From: Lacticaseibacillus paracasei subsp. paracasei
GTDB lineage: Bacteria; Bacillota; Bacilli; Lactobacillales; Lactobacillaceae
Reading direction: 5' to 3'
DNA: 64,000 nucleotides
Assembly (NCBI RefSeq): GCF_000829035.1
Contig: NZ_AP012541.1
Span: 2,728,001-2,792,000, forward strand
Below the pieces are notes generated by a model that worked only from the letters and a program-made list of their open reading frames with translations, was not told where the DNA came from and ran no database searches. Numbering within the stretch: position 1 is the first letter of the stretch; each line of letters begins with the position of its first letter. Shown here piece by piece: positions 8,076-17,716 of the stretch. A program made the translations under genes and the position numbers.

Positions 8076-9269
8076 TTAAACTAACCGATCAACCCCGAAG
8101 CTGGCAGGGTCATCTTTCTTGCCGGCTTTCTTTTCAGTATCAGTGGTCGTTGTCTTTTCGGTCTTTTTATCAGCAGATGCCTGACCGTCTTTCTTATCAT
8201 CCTGCTTCTCATCGGCTTCTTCAGGCTTCTTTGGCGCAACTTGTTCACGAATCTTTTCTTCGATTTCCTTAGAAATTTCCGGATGTTCATCCAAGTAGTG
8301 AGATGCGTTGACAAGTCCTTGGCCCAAACGTTCCTTGCCATAGTTATACCAAGAGCCAGACTTGGTGATGACATCAATGTCATTGTCTTTATCGGTTGCC
8401 AAGTTAATCATATCGGTATTGTGTTCAATCCCGTGACCAAATGACATCGTGGTTTCAACCGATTTAAACGGCGGTGCGACCTTATTCTTAGTGACTTTCA
8501 GTTTGCTAGCGAAGCCGACAACATCTTTGCCGTCTTTCACCTGCTGCCCACGCTTGACTTCAATCCGCACAGACGCATAGAATTTCAAGGCACGGCCGCC
8601 CGGTGTCACTTCTGGGTTGCCAAACATCACGCCAACTTTTTCACGCAATTGGTTAATGAAAATAACCAGCGTATTGGTATTGTTGATCGAACCGGCCATC
8701 TTCCGCAGTGCCTGCGACATCAGCCGGGCTTGCAAGCCCACATGGCTATCCCCGATGGCACCTTCAATTTCAGCCTTGGGAACCAAGGCTGCGACAGAGT
8801 CAATGACAACAATATCAACAGCCGCTGATTCAATCAGCATTTCAGCAATTTCAAGCCCCTGTTCCCCAGAGTTTGGCTGAGACAACAGTAAGTCGTCAAT
8901 ATTTACGCCAAGTTCCGCCGCATACTTCGGGTCCATCGCATTTTCGGCGTCAATGTAAGCCGCCTTGCCGCCTGATTTCTGCAATTCGGCAATAGTCTGC
9001 AACGCAATCGTTGTTTTTCCGGTACTTTCAGGACCATAGACTTCAACGATTCGGCCACGCGGTAACCCGCCGACACCGAGTGCAAGATCCAAGGATAAAA
9101 TGCCTGTTGAGACGACATCAACCTTCAGTTCCGGTCGATCGCCCATCTTCATGACGGCACCTTCACCAAAGGCTTTCTTGATCTTCTGAAGGGCTTTTTC
9201 TAGTTCGGTATCGCGATCTGTAGCATCGGATTTAGCATTATCATTCTTTGCTGTCGTTTTCTTAGCCAT
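8076..9269 (-). CDS. recA: Recombinase RecA
   Basis: The 397-residue strand-exchange ATPase that also triggers LexA self-cleavage. Walker A is YGPESTGKT near residue 79. Walker B is VVIDSVAAL near 158. The [11 protein letters not shown] and [15 protein letters not shown] (loop L1) segments are typical. The C-terminus carries about 50 extra residues of Lys/Asp/Glu/Thr-rich low complexity, longer than in E. coli (353 residues), as is common in lactobacilli. The ATG at 9269 follows AAGGAGACAAGT; the longer frame beginning at 9347 runs into a repeat. A LexA box overlaps the promoter. Confidence 0.97.
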   Translation of the reverse strand: MAKKTTAKNDNAKSDATDRDTELEKALQKIKKAFGEGAVMKMGDRPELKVDVVSTGILSLDLALGVGGLPRGRIVEVYGPESTGKTTIALQTIAELQKSGGKAAYIDAENAMDPKYAAELGVNIDDLLLSQPNSGEQGLEIAEMLIESAAVDIVVIDSVAALVPKAEIEGAIGDSHVGLQARLMSQALRKMAGSINNTNTLVIFINQLREKVGVMFGNPEVTPGGRALKFYASVRIEVKRGQQVKDGKDVVGFASKLKVTKNKVAPPFKSVETTMSFGHGIEHNTDMINLATDKDNDIDVITKSGSWYNYGKERLGQGLVNASHYLDEHPEISKEIEEKIREQVAPKKPEEADEKQDDKKDGQASADKKTEKTTTTDTEKKAGKKDDPASFGVDRLV

Positions 9270-9281
9270 ACTTGTCTCCTT

Positions 9282-9390
9282 AAATGCGCTCACTGGCGCA
9301 AAAGTCTGTGTGTAAGCACCTTGGTCACAATAGCTCAACCAGACCACTTATATCCCAGTCTTTAACCATGCCAGTTCACGCTTTGTCTTA
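9282..9390. repeat. SD-proximal inverted-repeat element, copy R3 (recA leader)
   Basis: AAATGCGCTCACTGGCGCA at one end and a GCCAGTTCACGC arm at the other, with internal short complementary arms. The AAATGCGC end lies directly against the recA SD (AAGGAG, minus strand). It occupies most of the roughly 195-nt predicted recA leader. Confidence 0.65.
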
Positions 9391-9470
9391 TAAAAATGCG
9401 CCAGCAGTTCCAAAAACCTGTGTACGCTATTTTAAACATATACATCCGAGTATCAATTTACGCTGTCTCC

Positions 9471-9499
9471 ATTATCGAACATGCGTTTGTTTTTTGCAA
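9471..9499 (-). promoter_or_regulatory. recA promoter with LexA (SOS) box
   Basis: On the minus strand, TTGCAA (9494-9499), a 17-bp spacer, and GATAAT (9471-9476). The sequence CGAACATGCGTTTG at 9476-9489 is an exact match to the Gram-positive LexA/DinR consensus CGAAC-N4-GTTYG and sits inside the spacer, so LexA binding would block RNA polymerase. Confidence 0.85.
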
Positions 9500-9592
9500 G
9501 CTTTTACGTTAAAAAAGTCATCCCCAAAAATTGTTTGCAGGTGACTGCTTTATTTTACCTGATACTGACACCTTTTTGGTAAAAATGACGCG

Positions 9593-9620
9593 TTATTGTG
9601 GCACACAAGCATGGTATGAT
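9593..9620 (+). promoter_or_regulatory. Possible promoter of the DUF554 gene
   Basis: TTATTG (9593-9598), a 16-bp spacer, TATGAT (9615-9620), about 50 bases before the ATG at 9669. The match is moderate. Confidence 0.4.
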
Positions 9621-9668
9621 GAGGCGATTGGCTTGATACTACAAAAATAGGTAAACGAGGAAAATGAA

Positions 9669-10367
9669 ATGATGTTCATGGGTTCTATTGTCAATGGGTT
9701 GACGATTATCGGTGGCGGGGTCTTAGGCTTGATTCTCCACAGTATTAGCGATCATGCTAAAGATACTGTCACCAAAAGTCTTGGGCTTGGTACCTTCGCA
9801 TTGGGCATTCAAATGGCCTTGCAGACAAAAAGTTTTATTGTTATGGTCATCAGCCTTTGCCTTGGCGGCTTGATCGGTGAGTGGTTGCATATTGAAGATG
9901 GCATGAACCACCTCGGTTTGATGTTGGAACAGCGCTTTGCCCGCGGCAATCAGCATTTTGCGGAAGGGTTCGTGACCGCCACCCTGATTGCTGTCATCGG
10001 TGCCATGGGTATTTTAGGCGCGATTCAGGCGGGCGTTTCTGGAGACAATACCACGCTATATACTAAATCCGTCATGGACGGGTTCATGGCGATTATGCTG
10101 ACCGCGTCACTCGGGGTTGGCGTGATCTTTTCCGCGTTGCCAGTGATCATTTATCAAGGCACCATCACACTCTTCGCCAGTTTTTTAGTCCAATTCGTGC
10201 CCAAGGCATTGATGACGAACGCACTCCGCGAAATTGGTGCAGTCGGCGGCTTAATGATCTTGGGGATTGGGTTAAACTTGATGGGCATTACTAAAATTCG
10301 TATTTCTAATCTGCTGCCTGGCTTGCTAGTCCTTGTTGCGATCCTAACTGGTCAGTATTTTCTATGA
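9669..10367 (+). CDS. DUF554 membrane protein
   Basis: A 232-residue integral membrane protein with about seven hydrophobic segments. It opens with GSIVNGLTIIGGGVLGLI, a conserved DUF554 start. It also contains LCLGGLIGEWLHIE and a GVSGDNTTLYTKSVMDG loop. DUF554 proteins (YdfK/YqgA-like) have no firm function; small-molecule transport is a guess. The ATG at 9669 follows CGAGGAAAATGAA; the next codon is also ATG. The gene is single and ends before a strong bidirectional terminator. Confidence 0.85.
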   Translation: MMFMGSIVNGLTIIGGGVLGLILHSISDHAKDTVTKSLGLGTFALGIQMALQTKSFIVMVISLCLGGLIGEWLHIEDGMNHLGLMLEQRFARGNQHFAEGFVTATLIAVIGAMGILGAIQAGVSGDNTTLYTKSVMDGFMAIMLTASLGVGVIFSALPVIIYQGTITLFASFLVQFVPKALMTNALREIGAVGGLMILGIGLNLMGITKIRISNLLPGLLVLVAILTGQYFL

Positions 10368-10453
10368 TTAATGATTGAACCATTTAGGAGGAGGCTATTG
10401 GCAGATCATAAACTGACCGGTTTGAACGGTTGTGGTGATAAATCAGAGCAGAT

Positions 10454-10509
10454 TTTTACCAAAAAAACGACCCCTGCTTCACTGGCATGGGTCGTTTTTT
10501 TTGGTAAAA
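10454..10509. terminator. Bidirectional intrinsic terminator
   Basis: A nearly perfect inverted repeat (ACCAAAAAAACGACCC with GGGTCGTTTTTTTTGGT) around a 15-base loop. A-runs and T-runs flank the GC core, so it can stop transcripts from both the DUF554 gene and the convergent gene at 10524. Confidence 0.85.
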
Positions 10510-10523
10510 GTGCCGATTATGAT

Positions 10524-10997
10524 TCAGAAATTCGGAATGAGCCGCTGCTTTTGGCGATGGAAACGATAGTAAACCAGTTTGCAATGCCAATCACGCACGA
10601 CACCCAGCAAGTGCGAATTGGCATCATAATACCAGTAGCGCAGATCATCTTTTAGGTACTGCTGATTCAACCATGCATGATCGTGCCGCAAGAAAGTATA
10701 ACTTTCAAGCATGTCCTGCTCTCGCCAAACATCAGGTAATAAGAATTGGCTACGGGTAAACCGTTTTAAAAACCGATCTGAATAATAAACCCGCTCAATG
10801 CGACCGACAAACAATGCCGTCTCGCCTTTACCCACATATGGCGCCATGGGCACAACAATCAAACCACCGCGTAAACGTTCAAACCAGTCTGTTTGCTGAC
10901 TGACGTTAATGGCACGTGTGACATCCTTGGGTAACCGAAAATCCAATACTAAACCATCCGGGCGTCGAACCCGAGCAACGATGTGTCGTTTTTTCAT
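10524..10997 (-). CDS. Hypothetical protein, 157 aa
   Basis: Not recognised. The product is basic, aromatic-rich (many Tyr, Trp, Arg) and has no membrane helix. It begins MKKRHIVARVRRPDG, with a beta-rich N-terminal half and a Tyr/Trp-rich C-terminal half (LRYWYYDANSHLLG, WHCKLVYYRFHRQ). I chose the ATG at 10997 with GGGGGAAC upstream; a TTG at 11012 would add five residues. It is isolated between a terminator and the large repeat R4. A small nucleic-acid-binding role would fit its charge, but there is no direct evidence. Confidence 0.65.
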   Translation of the reverse strand: MKKRHIVARVRRPDGLVLDFRLPKDVTRAINVSQQTDWFERLRGGLIVVPMAPYVGKGETALFVGRIERVYYSDRFLKRFTRSQFLLPDVWREQDMLESYTFLRHDHAWLNQQYLKDDLRYWYYDANSHLLGVVRDWHCKLVYYRFHRQKQRLIPNF

Positions 10998-11024
10998 ATA
11001 AAGTTCCCCCAAAACAAGTGAGCG

Positions 11025-11272
11025 GTCTTCAGCGCGGTTAGCAGCCAGCGTGTAAGCGTCCTTGGCCGTGATGGTCGCTCTTTGACCATTGCGGCCAAGG
11101 TCCTTACACGCTGGCTGCTGCGCTGAAGAGCGCGTTATGGTGAGCGCGAGCAGGAGCGCTTAGAAACCGGAATATAAGTGGGCTTGAACCCAAATGGCCC
11201 GATCTTGGCCATTTGGGTTCAAGATCCTTATGTATAGGTTTCTGCGACTGCAAGCGCGTTATAACTTGGCCT
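11025..11272. repeat. SD-proximal inverted-repeat element, copy R4 (two large hairpins)
   Basis: Two long hairpins in tandem. The first (about 11040-11130) pairs GCAGCCAGCGTGTAAG with CTTACACGCTGGCTGC over 16 perfect bases, and internally CCTTGGCCG with CGGCCAAGG. The second (about 11157-11255) pairs TTGAACCCAAATGGCC with GGCCATTTGGGTTCAA over 16 perfect bases, flanked by AGAAACC / GGTTTCT arms. Outer GCGCGTTA and AGCGCG-type ends match the other copies. It is the most structured sequence in the window. Confidence 0.75.
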
Positions 11273-11447
11273 ATAGGCGACTTGTACTAATGGCAAAAGT
11301 TTAACACTAAATGACCTCATCTGCATTGAAAACGCTTGTTTCGACAAAGTTTTTTTAAACAGTTCTGTCTGTAAAGCATTGTTCTACGCTCTTTTTTAAA
11401 TGTGAACAATGTCGCCACAAAACGATAACCAATTGTTGGATTTGTCT

Positions 11448-11478
11448 TCACATTTCGTTCACACCCTGCCGGTACTAT
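11448..11478 (+). promoter_or_regulatory. Promoter of sRNA copy B with 11-bp-period direct repeat
   Basis: TTCACA-N5-TTCACA: TCACA at 11448-11452 and 11459-11463, then a TACTAT -10 box at 11473-11478. This is the most regular copy of the direct repeat. Confidence 0.6.
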
Positions 11479-11486
11479 AGGAAACA

Positions 11487-11618
11487 TAGAAATGAGCCAC
11501 CCACTCATTCCTACAAACCCCAACCCAACTTTTTCATTTTTACTCCTCCAAAGTAGCAATCGTCGATCGTCCCCCAAACGATCGCAACAAAAGGGCCGCC
11601 CACCCAGCGGTCCTTTTT
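11487..11618 (+). ncRNA. Putative C-rich anti-SD small RNA, copy B
   Basis: About 132 nt. AATGAG/CTCATT stem with a CCACCCA loop; linker with CCCCAACCC and ACTCCTCCAAAG (anti-SD); hairpin CGATCGT/ACGATCG with a CCCCCAA loop; terminator AAGG.CCGC/GCGG.CCTTTTT ending at about 11618. The core is nearly identical to copies C and D, while the middle hairpin stem has a different sequence with a kept C-rich loop. It lies in the gap before fruA together with R4; the stretch 11273-11447 shows nothing else. Confidence 0.7.
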
Positions 11619-11658
11619 GCTGCACCCGATCACAAGCAACGTGAAAAATTTCCAATCA

Positions 11659-11697
11659 AAAATGGCCTCCTGACCGAACGTGTCAGAAAGCCATTTT
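11659..11697 (-). terminator. Terminator of the fructose operon
   Basis: On the minus strand AAATGGC/GCCATTT plus an inner CTGAC/GTCAG stem, followed by a T-rich tail, just after the fruA stop. Confidence 0.75.
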
Positions 11698-11703
11698 GGT
11701 TAA

Positions 11704-13686
11704 TTAACGATTAAATAGATCATACAATGCATCCGGTGTCTGTGCTGCTTGGAAACTCTTGACAAAGTCTTCGTGTGTCAGCAACTTTGCTGTATTGGAC
11801 AAGTACTTCAGATGACTGCCACTGTCATGTTCCGGGATCAAGAAGGAGATCACGGCATTGACAGGCTTGCCGTCAAAGGTTTTCCACTCAACAGGTTGCG
11901 CCAAGTGCAAGATCAACATAGCCGATCGTTTGATGGTTTCATCTTGAGCATGCGGAATGGCGATCCCTTTTTCCATCCCTGTTGATCCTTCCTCTTCACG
12001 CGCTACGTACTTTTTGAAAATGGCGTCTGCGTCGGTGGCAAGTCCATCCTTGACCGCCATGTCAGCTAGATAATGCAAAACATCATCTCGCGTCTTAGCT
12101 GGTACGTTGACCTCAATAAATTCTTTGTTGAGAATTTCGCCAGGATCAAAACTTTGATCATCATCGGTGGTTGGTGCAGGTTGATTGCGAGCATCGTCGA
12201 CAGCTATTGGGGCAGCAACGACATCGTCATCGGCAGCTTCGGTTGCTAACGCCGCTTCAACAACACCGGTTTTTACACCACGTTTTCTAGCCGACCGACC
12301 CGCGATCATGGCAAGCAGAACACCTGATGCTGCGGCGCCTACCAGAATCCATGCAACCCAGAGAAATGGCTTATTGACCAACGGCAATACGATGAAGCCG
12401 CCATGTGGTGCAGGCACCTGAATGCGTGACATGTAAGTCAAAACAGCCGCAATTGCCGAACCAACCATGAATGCTGGAATATTCATTAACGGATTCTTCG
12501 CGGCGAATGGAATCGCGCCTTCTGTGATATGCGTCGAGCCAAGAAGTGCATTGACATAGCCAGCACTGCGTTCATCGCGGTTATAAGCTTTCGGGTTGAG
12601 CAGAACCGAAATCGTGGTTGCCAACGGCGGGGCAATGCAGGCCGCTGATACACCAGCCATGAAGAAGTAATTGCCTTGTGCCAGTAGTGCCGTCCCGGTC
12701 AGATAAGCCGCTTTGTTAATCGGTCCGCCAAAATCAGCGGCACACATCACACCAACGACAATACCTAGAATGATCGGGCTGGAGCTTTCAAGTCCTTTTA
12801 ACCAAGCCATTAAGCCTAAGTTCATCGCCTTCATTGGCGTATTAATCAAAAACATAATGGATCCGGCAATGAAAACGCCTAATACCGGATACAGAAAAAT
12901 AGCTTTTAACCCACGGAACTCTCTGTCAGGCATGAAAGCAAATGCCTTTTGCAATAATAGGATGACCAATCCGGCCATGTAGCCACCAACAATAGCGCCT
13001 AAGAACCCCGACCCGTTGCCGCCATTATAAGCAATCATGCCGACTGCCATCCCAACGATCAAGCCGGAACGCTTGGCAACAGCTTCACCAATATAAGCAG
13101 CCAGCACTGGCACCATGAGTCCCATTGCTGCACCGCCGACTGCATTCAGCATGGCTGCAAACTGATTGTATTGAGCGTTCTTGGGATCGGCAGAATAAAT
13201 GCCCCAGAAGAAGGAAATCGCAATCAGGACACCACCGGCGACCACTAGTGGCAACATGTGTGAAACACCATTCATCAAACTCGTATAAATTTTGTTCCCG
13301 ATACCCGCTGAACTAGTTTCGGTCTTTTCACCGGCTTCAGCCGTGGCTTTGCCACCTTTAGGCATGAACACCGCCGTATCGCTGCTTAACGCTTCTTGAA
13401 TCAGTTTAGCCGGTTCGCGAATGCCAGCAGCAACTGGGACATTGACCAGTGGCTTGCCAGCAAAGCGATCGGCGTCGACATCAATATCTGATGCGATGAC
13501 AACCCCTTTAGCGCCGCTGATTTCTTCTTGTGTCAACGGATCGTCCACCCCGGTTTGTCCGTGGGTTTCGACTTTAATTGTCAATCCCATTTTCTTAGCC
13601 GCTTGTTCCAAGGCTTCCTGCGCCATGTACGTATGAGCGATACCAGTTGCACAGCCTGTCGCGGCGATTAAATCATACTTTGCCAT
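11704..13686 (-). CDS. fruA: Fructose-family PTS transporter, EIIBCA fusion
   Basis: A 660-residue phosphotransferase permease that imports and phosphorylates fructose or a related sugar, probably giving fructose 1-phosphate. Domain order is IIB (about 1-100, Cys12 in AATGCATGIAHT), IIC (about 130-480, multiple membrane helices) and IIA (about 515-660, active His near 579 in IPHAQDET). A charged Ala/Asp-rich linker lies at about 485-515. The B-C-A order differs from the A-B-C order common in Firmicutes FruA. It follows fruK by 3 bases on the same strand, so the two are one operon. Confidence 0.9.
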   Translation of the reverse strand: MAKYDLIAATGCATGIAHTYMAQEALEQAAKKMGLTIKVETHGQTGVDDPLTQEEISGAKGVVIASDIDVDADRFAGKPLVNVPVAAGIREPAKLIQEALSSDTAVFMPKGGKATAEAGEKTETSSAGIGNKIYTSLMNGVSHMLPLVVAGGVLIAISFFWGIYSADPKNAQYNQFAAMLNAVGGAAMGLMVPVLAAYIGEAVAKRSGLIVGMAVGMIAYNGGNGSGFLGAIVGGYMAGLVILLLQKAFAFMPDREFRGLKAIFLYPVLGVFIAGSIMFLINTPMKAMNLGLMAWLKGLESSSPIILGIVVGVMCAADFGGPINKAAYLTGTALLAQGNYFFMAGVSAACIAPPLATTISVLLNPKAYNRDERSAGYVNALLGSTHITEGAIPFAAKNPLMNIPAFMVGSAIAAVLTYMSRIQVPAPHGGFIVLPLVNKPFLWVAWILVGAAASGVLLAMIAGRSARKRGVKTGVVEAALATEAADDDVVAAPIAVDDARNQPAPTTDDDQSFDPGEILNKEFIEVNVPAKTRDDVLHYLADMAVKDGLATDADAIFKKYVAREEEGSTGMEKGIAIPHAQDETIKRSAMLILHLAQPVEWKTFDGKPVNAVISFLIPEHDSGSHLKYLSNTAKLLTHEDFVKSFQAAQTPDALYDLFNR

Positions 13687-13689
13687 TAC

Positions 13690-14619
13690 TTAACCCTCCA
13701 TCTTGCGAATTTTGATTTGTCCTAACAACTCATCGGTATTTGAAAAATCAGTGATCCATGCCTGTCGTGCCGTGTCACTGCCAGCCGCAATCGCCAGTTT
13801 CAGCGTCTCTGCCAGATCATGATGCTGATACAACCCGGCTAAAAAGGTCCCAAGCATCGTATCGCCTGCACCAGCCGTGTTTAGAACGGCAATTTTAGGA
13901 GCATTGCCAACCAGCGTTACATCGTGATTCATGAACAAGGCACCTGCCGCACCAAGTGACACTAAAATGTTCTGTGCCCCAGCTTCCAATGCCCGATGAC
14001 CTAGCGTAATCATGGTCGTTAAATCAGCCTCCCCGGTCTGGTGGAACCAATTCATCAACTCAACATCGTTCGGTTTGACCAACAGCGGCTTGTAAGCCAA
14101 TGCCTCAACTGCTTCAGGATATGCACTGTCAATGATCAACTGGAATCCATTTTTTTGGCTCAATGCACCCAGCTTTAATAAAAAGGCTGGCGCGATGCCT
14201 TGCGCAAAACTACCAGACACGCATAACCAATCGTCTGACCCCAGCGTGGTTAATTGTTGGTATAATTGATTTAATGTGTCCGCACTAATCTGCGGCCCCG
14301 GATTGACCAACTTATACTCCGTATCGGTTGTCACAACCCGCGCAAAGACATTAATCCGGGTAAAGCCAGCATCCTTATAAAAATGATTTGGCACACCTTG
14401 TTGCGTTAAAAAGTCGGCGATGTAATCAAGCGTAAACCCAGCACCAACGCCAAGCGCCGTATTGTCCACGCCACGCCGTTTCAAAATGCAACTGACATTC
14501 ACCCCTTTACCATTGGCTTGCACATCATAACTGTCGGTTCGATTAACCGTATTTGGCGCCATCTGTTGGGTTTTAATAAATAGATCAATTGCGGGATTTA
14601 AAGTCAGGGTATAAATCAA
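13690..14619 (-). CDS. fruK: 1-phosphofructokinase (PfkB family)
   Basis: A 309-residue cytosolic kinase converting fructose 1-phosphate to fructose 1,6-bisphosphate. It shows the PfkB type opening IYTLTLNPAIDLF, then NGKGVNVSCILKRRG, and the ATP/anion-hole motif NTAGAGDTMLGTFL near residue 245, with the catalytic Asp in GAGD. A tagatose-6-phosphate kinase is the main alternative in this subfamily, but fusion-type fructose PTS next door favours fruK. It is first in the operon and divergent from the RpiR gene, with paired operators between them. Confidence 0.88.
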   Translation of the reverse strand: MIYTLTLNPAIDLFIKTQQMAPNTVNRTDSYDVQANGKGVNVSCILKRRGVDNTALGVGAGFTLDYIADFLTQQGVPNHFYKDAGFTRINVFARVVTTDTEYKLVNPGPQISADTLNQLYQQLTTLGSDDWLCVSGSFAQGIAPAFLLKLGALSQKNGFQLIIDSAYPEAVEALAYKPLLVKPNDVELMNWFHQTGEADLTTMITLGHRALEAGAQNILVSLGAAGALFMNHDVTLVGNAPKIAVLNTAGAGDTMLGTFLAGLYQHHDLAETLKLAIAAGSDTARQAWITDFSNTDELLGQIKIRKMEG

Positions 14620-14675
14620 GTTAAGCGCTCCTTTGTGTCGTTTGTTTTGCTTACCCTTATGTTAACCGCTTTCAG

Positions 14676-14732
14676 CCGAAAATGGTTTTCAGTTTCAGGC
14701 GAATCTACGCCAGTACTGAAAATGCTTTTCAG
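14676..14732. promoter_or_regulatory. Paired palindromic operators for the RpiR regulator
   Basis: CTGAAAATGCTTTTCAG at 14716-14732 is a perfect 7-3-7 palindrome, and CCGAAAATGGTTTTCAG at 14676-14692 is the same with one mismatch. They are 40 bp apart, four helical turns. The second overlaps the SD of the RpiR gene, suggesting autorepression; the pair lies between divergent starts. Confidence 0.75.
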
Positions 14733-14744
14733 GAGGTTAAATTC

Positions 14745-15497
14745 ATGGCTACACTCAGTCCCACCGAAGCGTACCTTTGGGATTACATCGAAAATCATCA
14801 GCAAGCCGTCGTTAACGCATCCATCACCCAACTCAGTACTGCGGCCAATGTCTCTCCTGCCACCGTTGTTCGCACCATGAAGAAAAAGGGGTTTAATGGC
14901 TATACCGATTTCCGTCACGATTTGCTAAAACGCACAGGCGATGCCGCACCGTTCAGCATTCTTGACCAAGTTGACGACCAAATCAAAAAAGTCATTATGC
15001 AAAACCAAGTGGAAGTCTATAATACGCTGGAAAATTTGAAGGTTTCTGTCATTGAAGACTCGGTTCAATTGCTAGCTAAGGCCGAAATCGTCCTGATTCT
15101 TGCGCGCGGCTTATCTGAATCAATTGCGTCGGAAGTCACTTTAAAATTGCAGCTCTTAGGTAAATACGCCGAGTTTTTCAGTGATCCAAATATCATTCAA
15201 ACGATTGCCGGTCAGGTCAGCCCGAAGGCAGTCGCCATTACTATCACGTTGAATGGCGAAACCCCAGAGCTTGTTGCTGCAGCAAAGACTTTGGCGGCGC
15301 GCGACATTCCGCAAATCATTTTGACAACCAACGCAGAAGCGCCAATTGTCCAATATGCCGATGAGTTATTCGTCGGGTACAAATCTAAAGCCGCTTACTT
15401 CGACAAATATGAGGTGGCATCACGCCTGCCGCTGCAAGTTATGAGCCGTATTTTGCTGGATAGTTATGTTGTGCGGAAACGTGGGCAGAAAAGTTAA
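14745..15497 (+). CDS. MurR/RpiR-family transcriptional regulator
   Basis: A 250-residue regulator with an N-terminal HTH_6 domain (about 1-75; ASITQLSTAANVSPATVVRTMKKKGF-type recognition region) and a C-terminal SIS sugar-phosphate-binding domain (about 105-235). It probably senses a phosphosugar such as fructose 1-phosphate and controls the divergent fruK-fruA operon. Most fru operons use a DeoR-type FruR, so an RpiR here is less usual. I chose the ATG at 14745 after AGGAGG; the track-length frame from 14682 has no SD. Confidence 0.9.
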   Translation: MATLSPTEAYLWDYIENHQQAVVNASITQLSTAANVSPATVVRTMKKKGFNGYTDFRHDLLKRTGDAAPFSILDQVDDQIKKVIMQNQVEVYNTLENLKVSVIEDSVQLLAKAEIVLILARGLSESIASEVTLKLQLLGKYAEFFSDPNIIQTIAGQVSPKAVAITITLNGETPELVAAAKTLAARDIPQIILTTNAEAPIVQYADELFVGYKSKAAYFDKYEVASRLPLQVMSRILLDSYVVRKRGQKS

Positions 15498-15537
15498 CGG
15501 TCACTAGCAGGCTCTGATAACTTGCTCGTAACCACAT

Positions 15538-15582
15538 AAAAAGGCAATGATCACTTGAGAAAACAGTGATCATTGCCTTTTT
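15538..15582. terminator. Bidirectional terminator between rpiR-type gene and glpK
   Basis: AAAAAGGCAATGATCACT pairs perfectly with AGTGATCATTGCCTTTTT around a 9-base loop. It serves both converging genes. Confidence 0.9.
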
Positions 15583-15601
15583 CACTTCATCCAACCATCA
15601 A

Positions 15602-17131
<1,530 letters not shown>

Positions 17132-17139
17132 CTAATGAC

Positions 17140-17154
17140 TGTTTCCGCTTTCAA
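17140..17154 (-). promoter_or_regulatory. cre site upstream of glpK
   Basis: On the minus strand TTGAAAGCGGAAACA fits the catabolite-responsive element consensus WTGNAANCGNWNNCW at every fixed position. It is 24 bases upstream of the glpK ATG. Confidence 0.75.
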
Positions 17155-17266
17155 TTCAGTATACCGGATGTAGCGGAGGAGGTTAAGGTTCAGATGGTTT
17201 AAAAATCCCACCGCCTCAAGTTTAGCCTTATTGCAACGATTAGATCCGACATGCTATAATGAAGAT

Positions 17267-17356
17267 ACAAAGAGGGGCGCTGGCCTCAAACAGCACTCCC
17301 TAACAAGACCGTCACCAAAACTTCGTCAAAAGGTTTGGTGACGGTCTTGTTGTTGT
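17267..17356 (+). ncRNA. Antitoxin-like antisense RNA, copy 1
   Basis: Promoter TTGCAA (17231-17236), 18-bp spacer, TATAAT (17255-17260). The RNA has a 5' hairpin (GGGGCGCTG/CAGCACTCC) and ends in a strong terminator stem AAGACCGTCACCAAA... ending in TTGTTGTTG. Its 3' end is antisense to a minus-strand fragment reading ILDNNK, which matches the C-terminus of the holin-like toxins; the rest of that toxin gene is missing. Confidence 0.55.
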
Positions 17357-17414
17357 CTAAGATTTGAAATTGACATCGTTGCGACGCCTTGATACTGCAT
17401 GCTATAATGAAGAC

Positions 17415-17539
17415 ACAAAGGGGAGCACCGGCCATAACCGGTACTCCCTTGACAAGACCGTTGAAGACGGTCGACATTCGTTTAAGCAATCAATTAAGAC
17501 CGTCAAACTCTGCCAAAAGTTTTAGTGACGGTCTTTTTT
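17415..17539 (+). ncRNA. Antitoxin-like antisense RNA, copy 2
   Basis: Promoter TTGCGA (17379-17384), 18-bp spacer, TATAAT (17403-17408). A 5' hairpin (GGGAGCACCGG with CCGGTACTCCC) is followed by ACCGTTGAAGACGGT, then the terminator AAGACCGTCAAACT ... GTGACGGTCTTTTTT. It shares layout and motifs with copy 1 and with the RNA at 47538. No toxin gene faces it now; an IS110-family transposase gene begins 180 bases further on. The rest of 17540-17716 shows nothing recognisable. Confidence 0.55.
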
Positions 17540-17716
17540 CTACCATTAGTCAAGAAAAAGCTGATTTGATCACAATTCTCTTTTCTTTGCACTTTGATTT
17601 TGAATTGCACGCTCTACTTGGGTCGGTTCTACCTAAGTTTTGGCGTACACTAAACTAGGCCTCACAGATATTGACTTTCTGAGGCGGTACAATTCGTCTA
17701 AGCGAGTGGTGATTTA

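Noticed and set aside
8076..9347. Longer RecA start at 9347
   Set aside because: The extra N-terminus is encoded by repeat R3, and the ATG at 9269 has a perfect SD.
10371..10655. 94-codon plus-strand ORF after the DUF554 gene
   Set aside because: It crosses a strong bidirectional terminator and overlaps the end of the gene at 10524 on the other strand; its codon content is not protein-like.
17286..17489. 67-codon minus-strand ORF in the antitoxin RNA region
   Set aside because: Only its ILDNNK part resembles a toxin; the frame crosses two RNA promoters and a terminator, so it is a remnant, not a gene.
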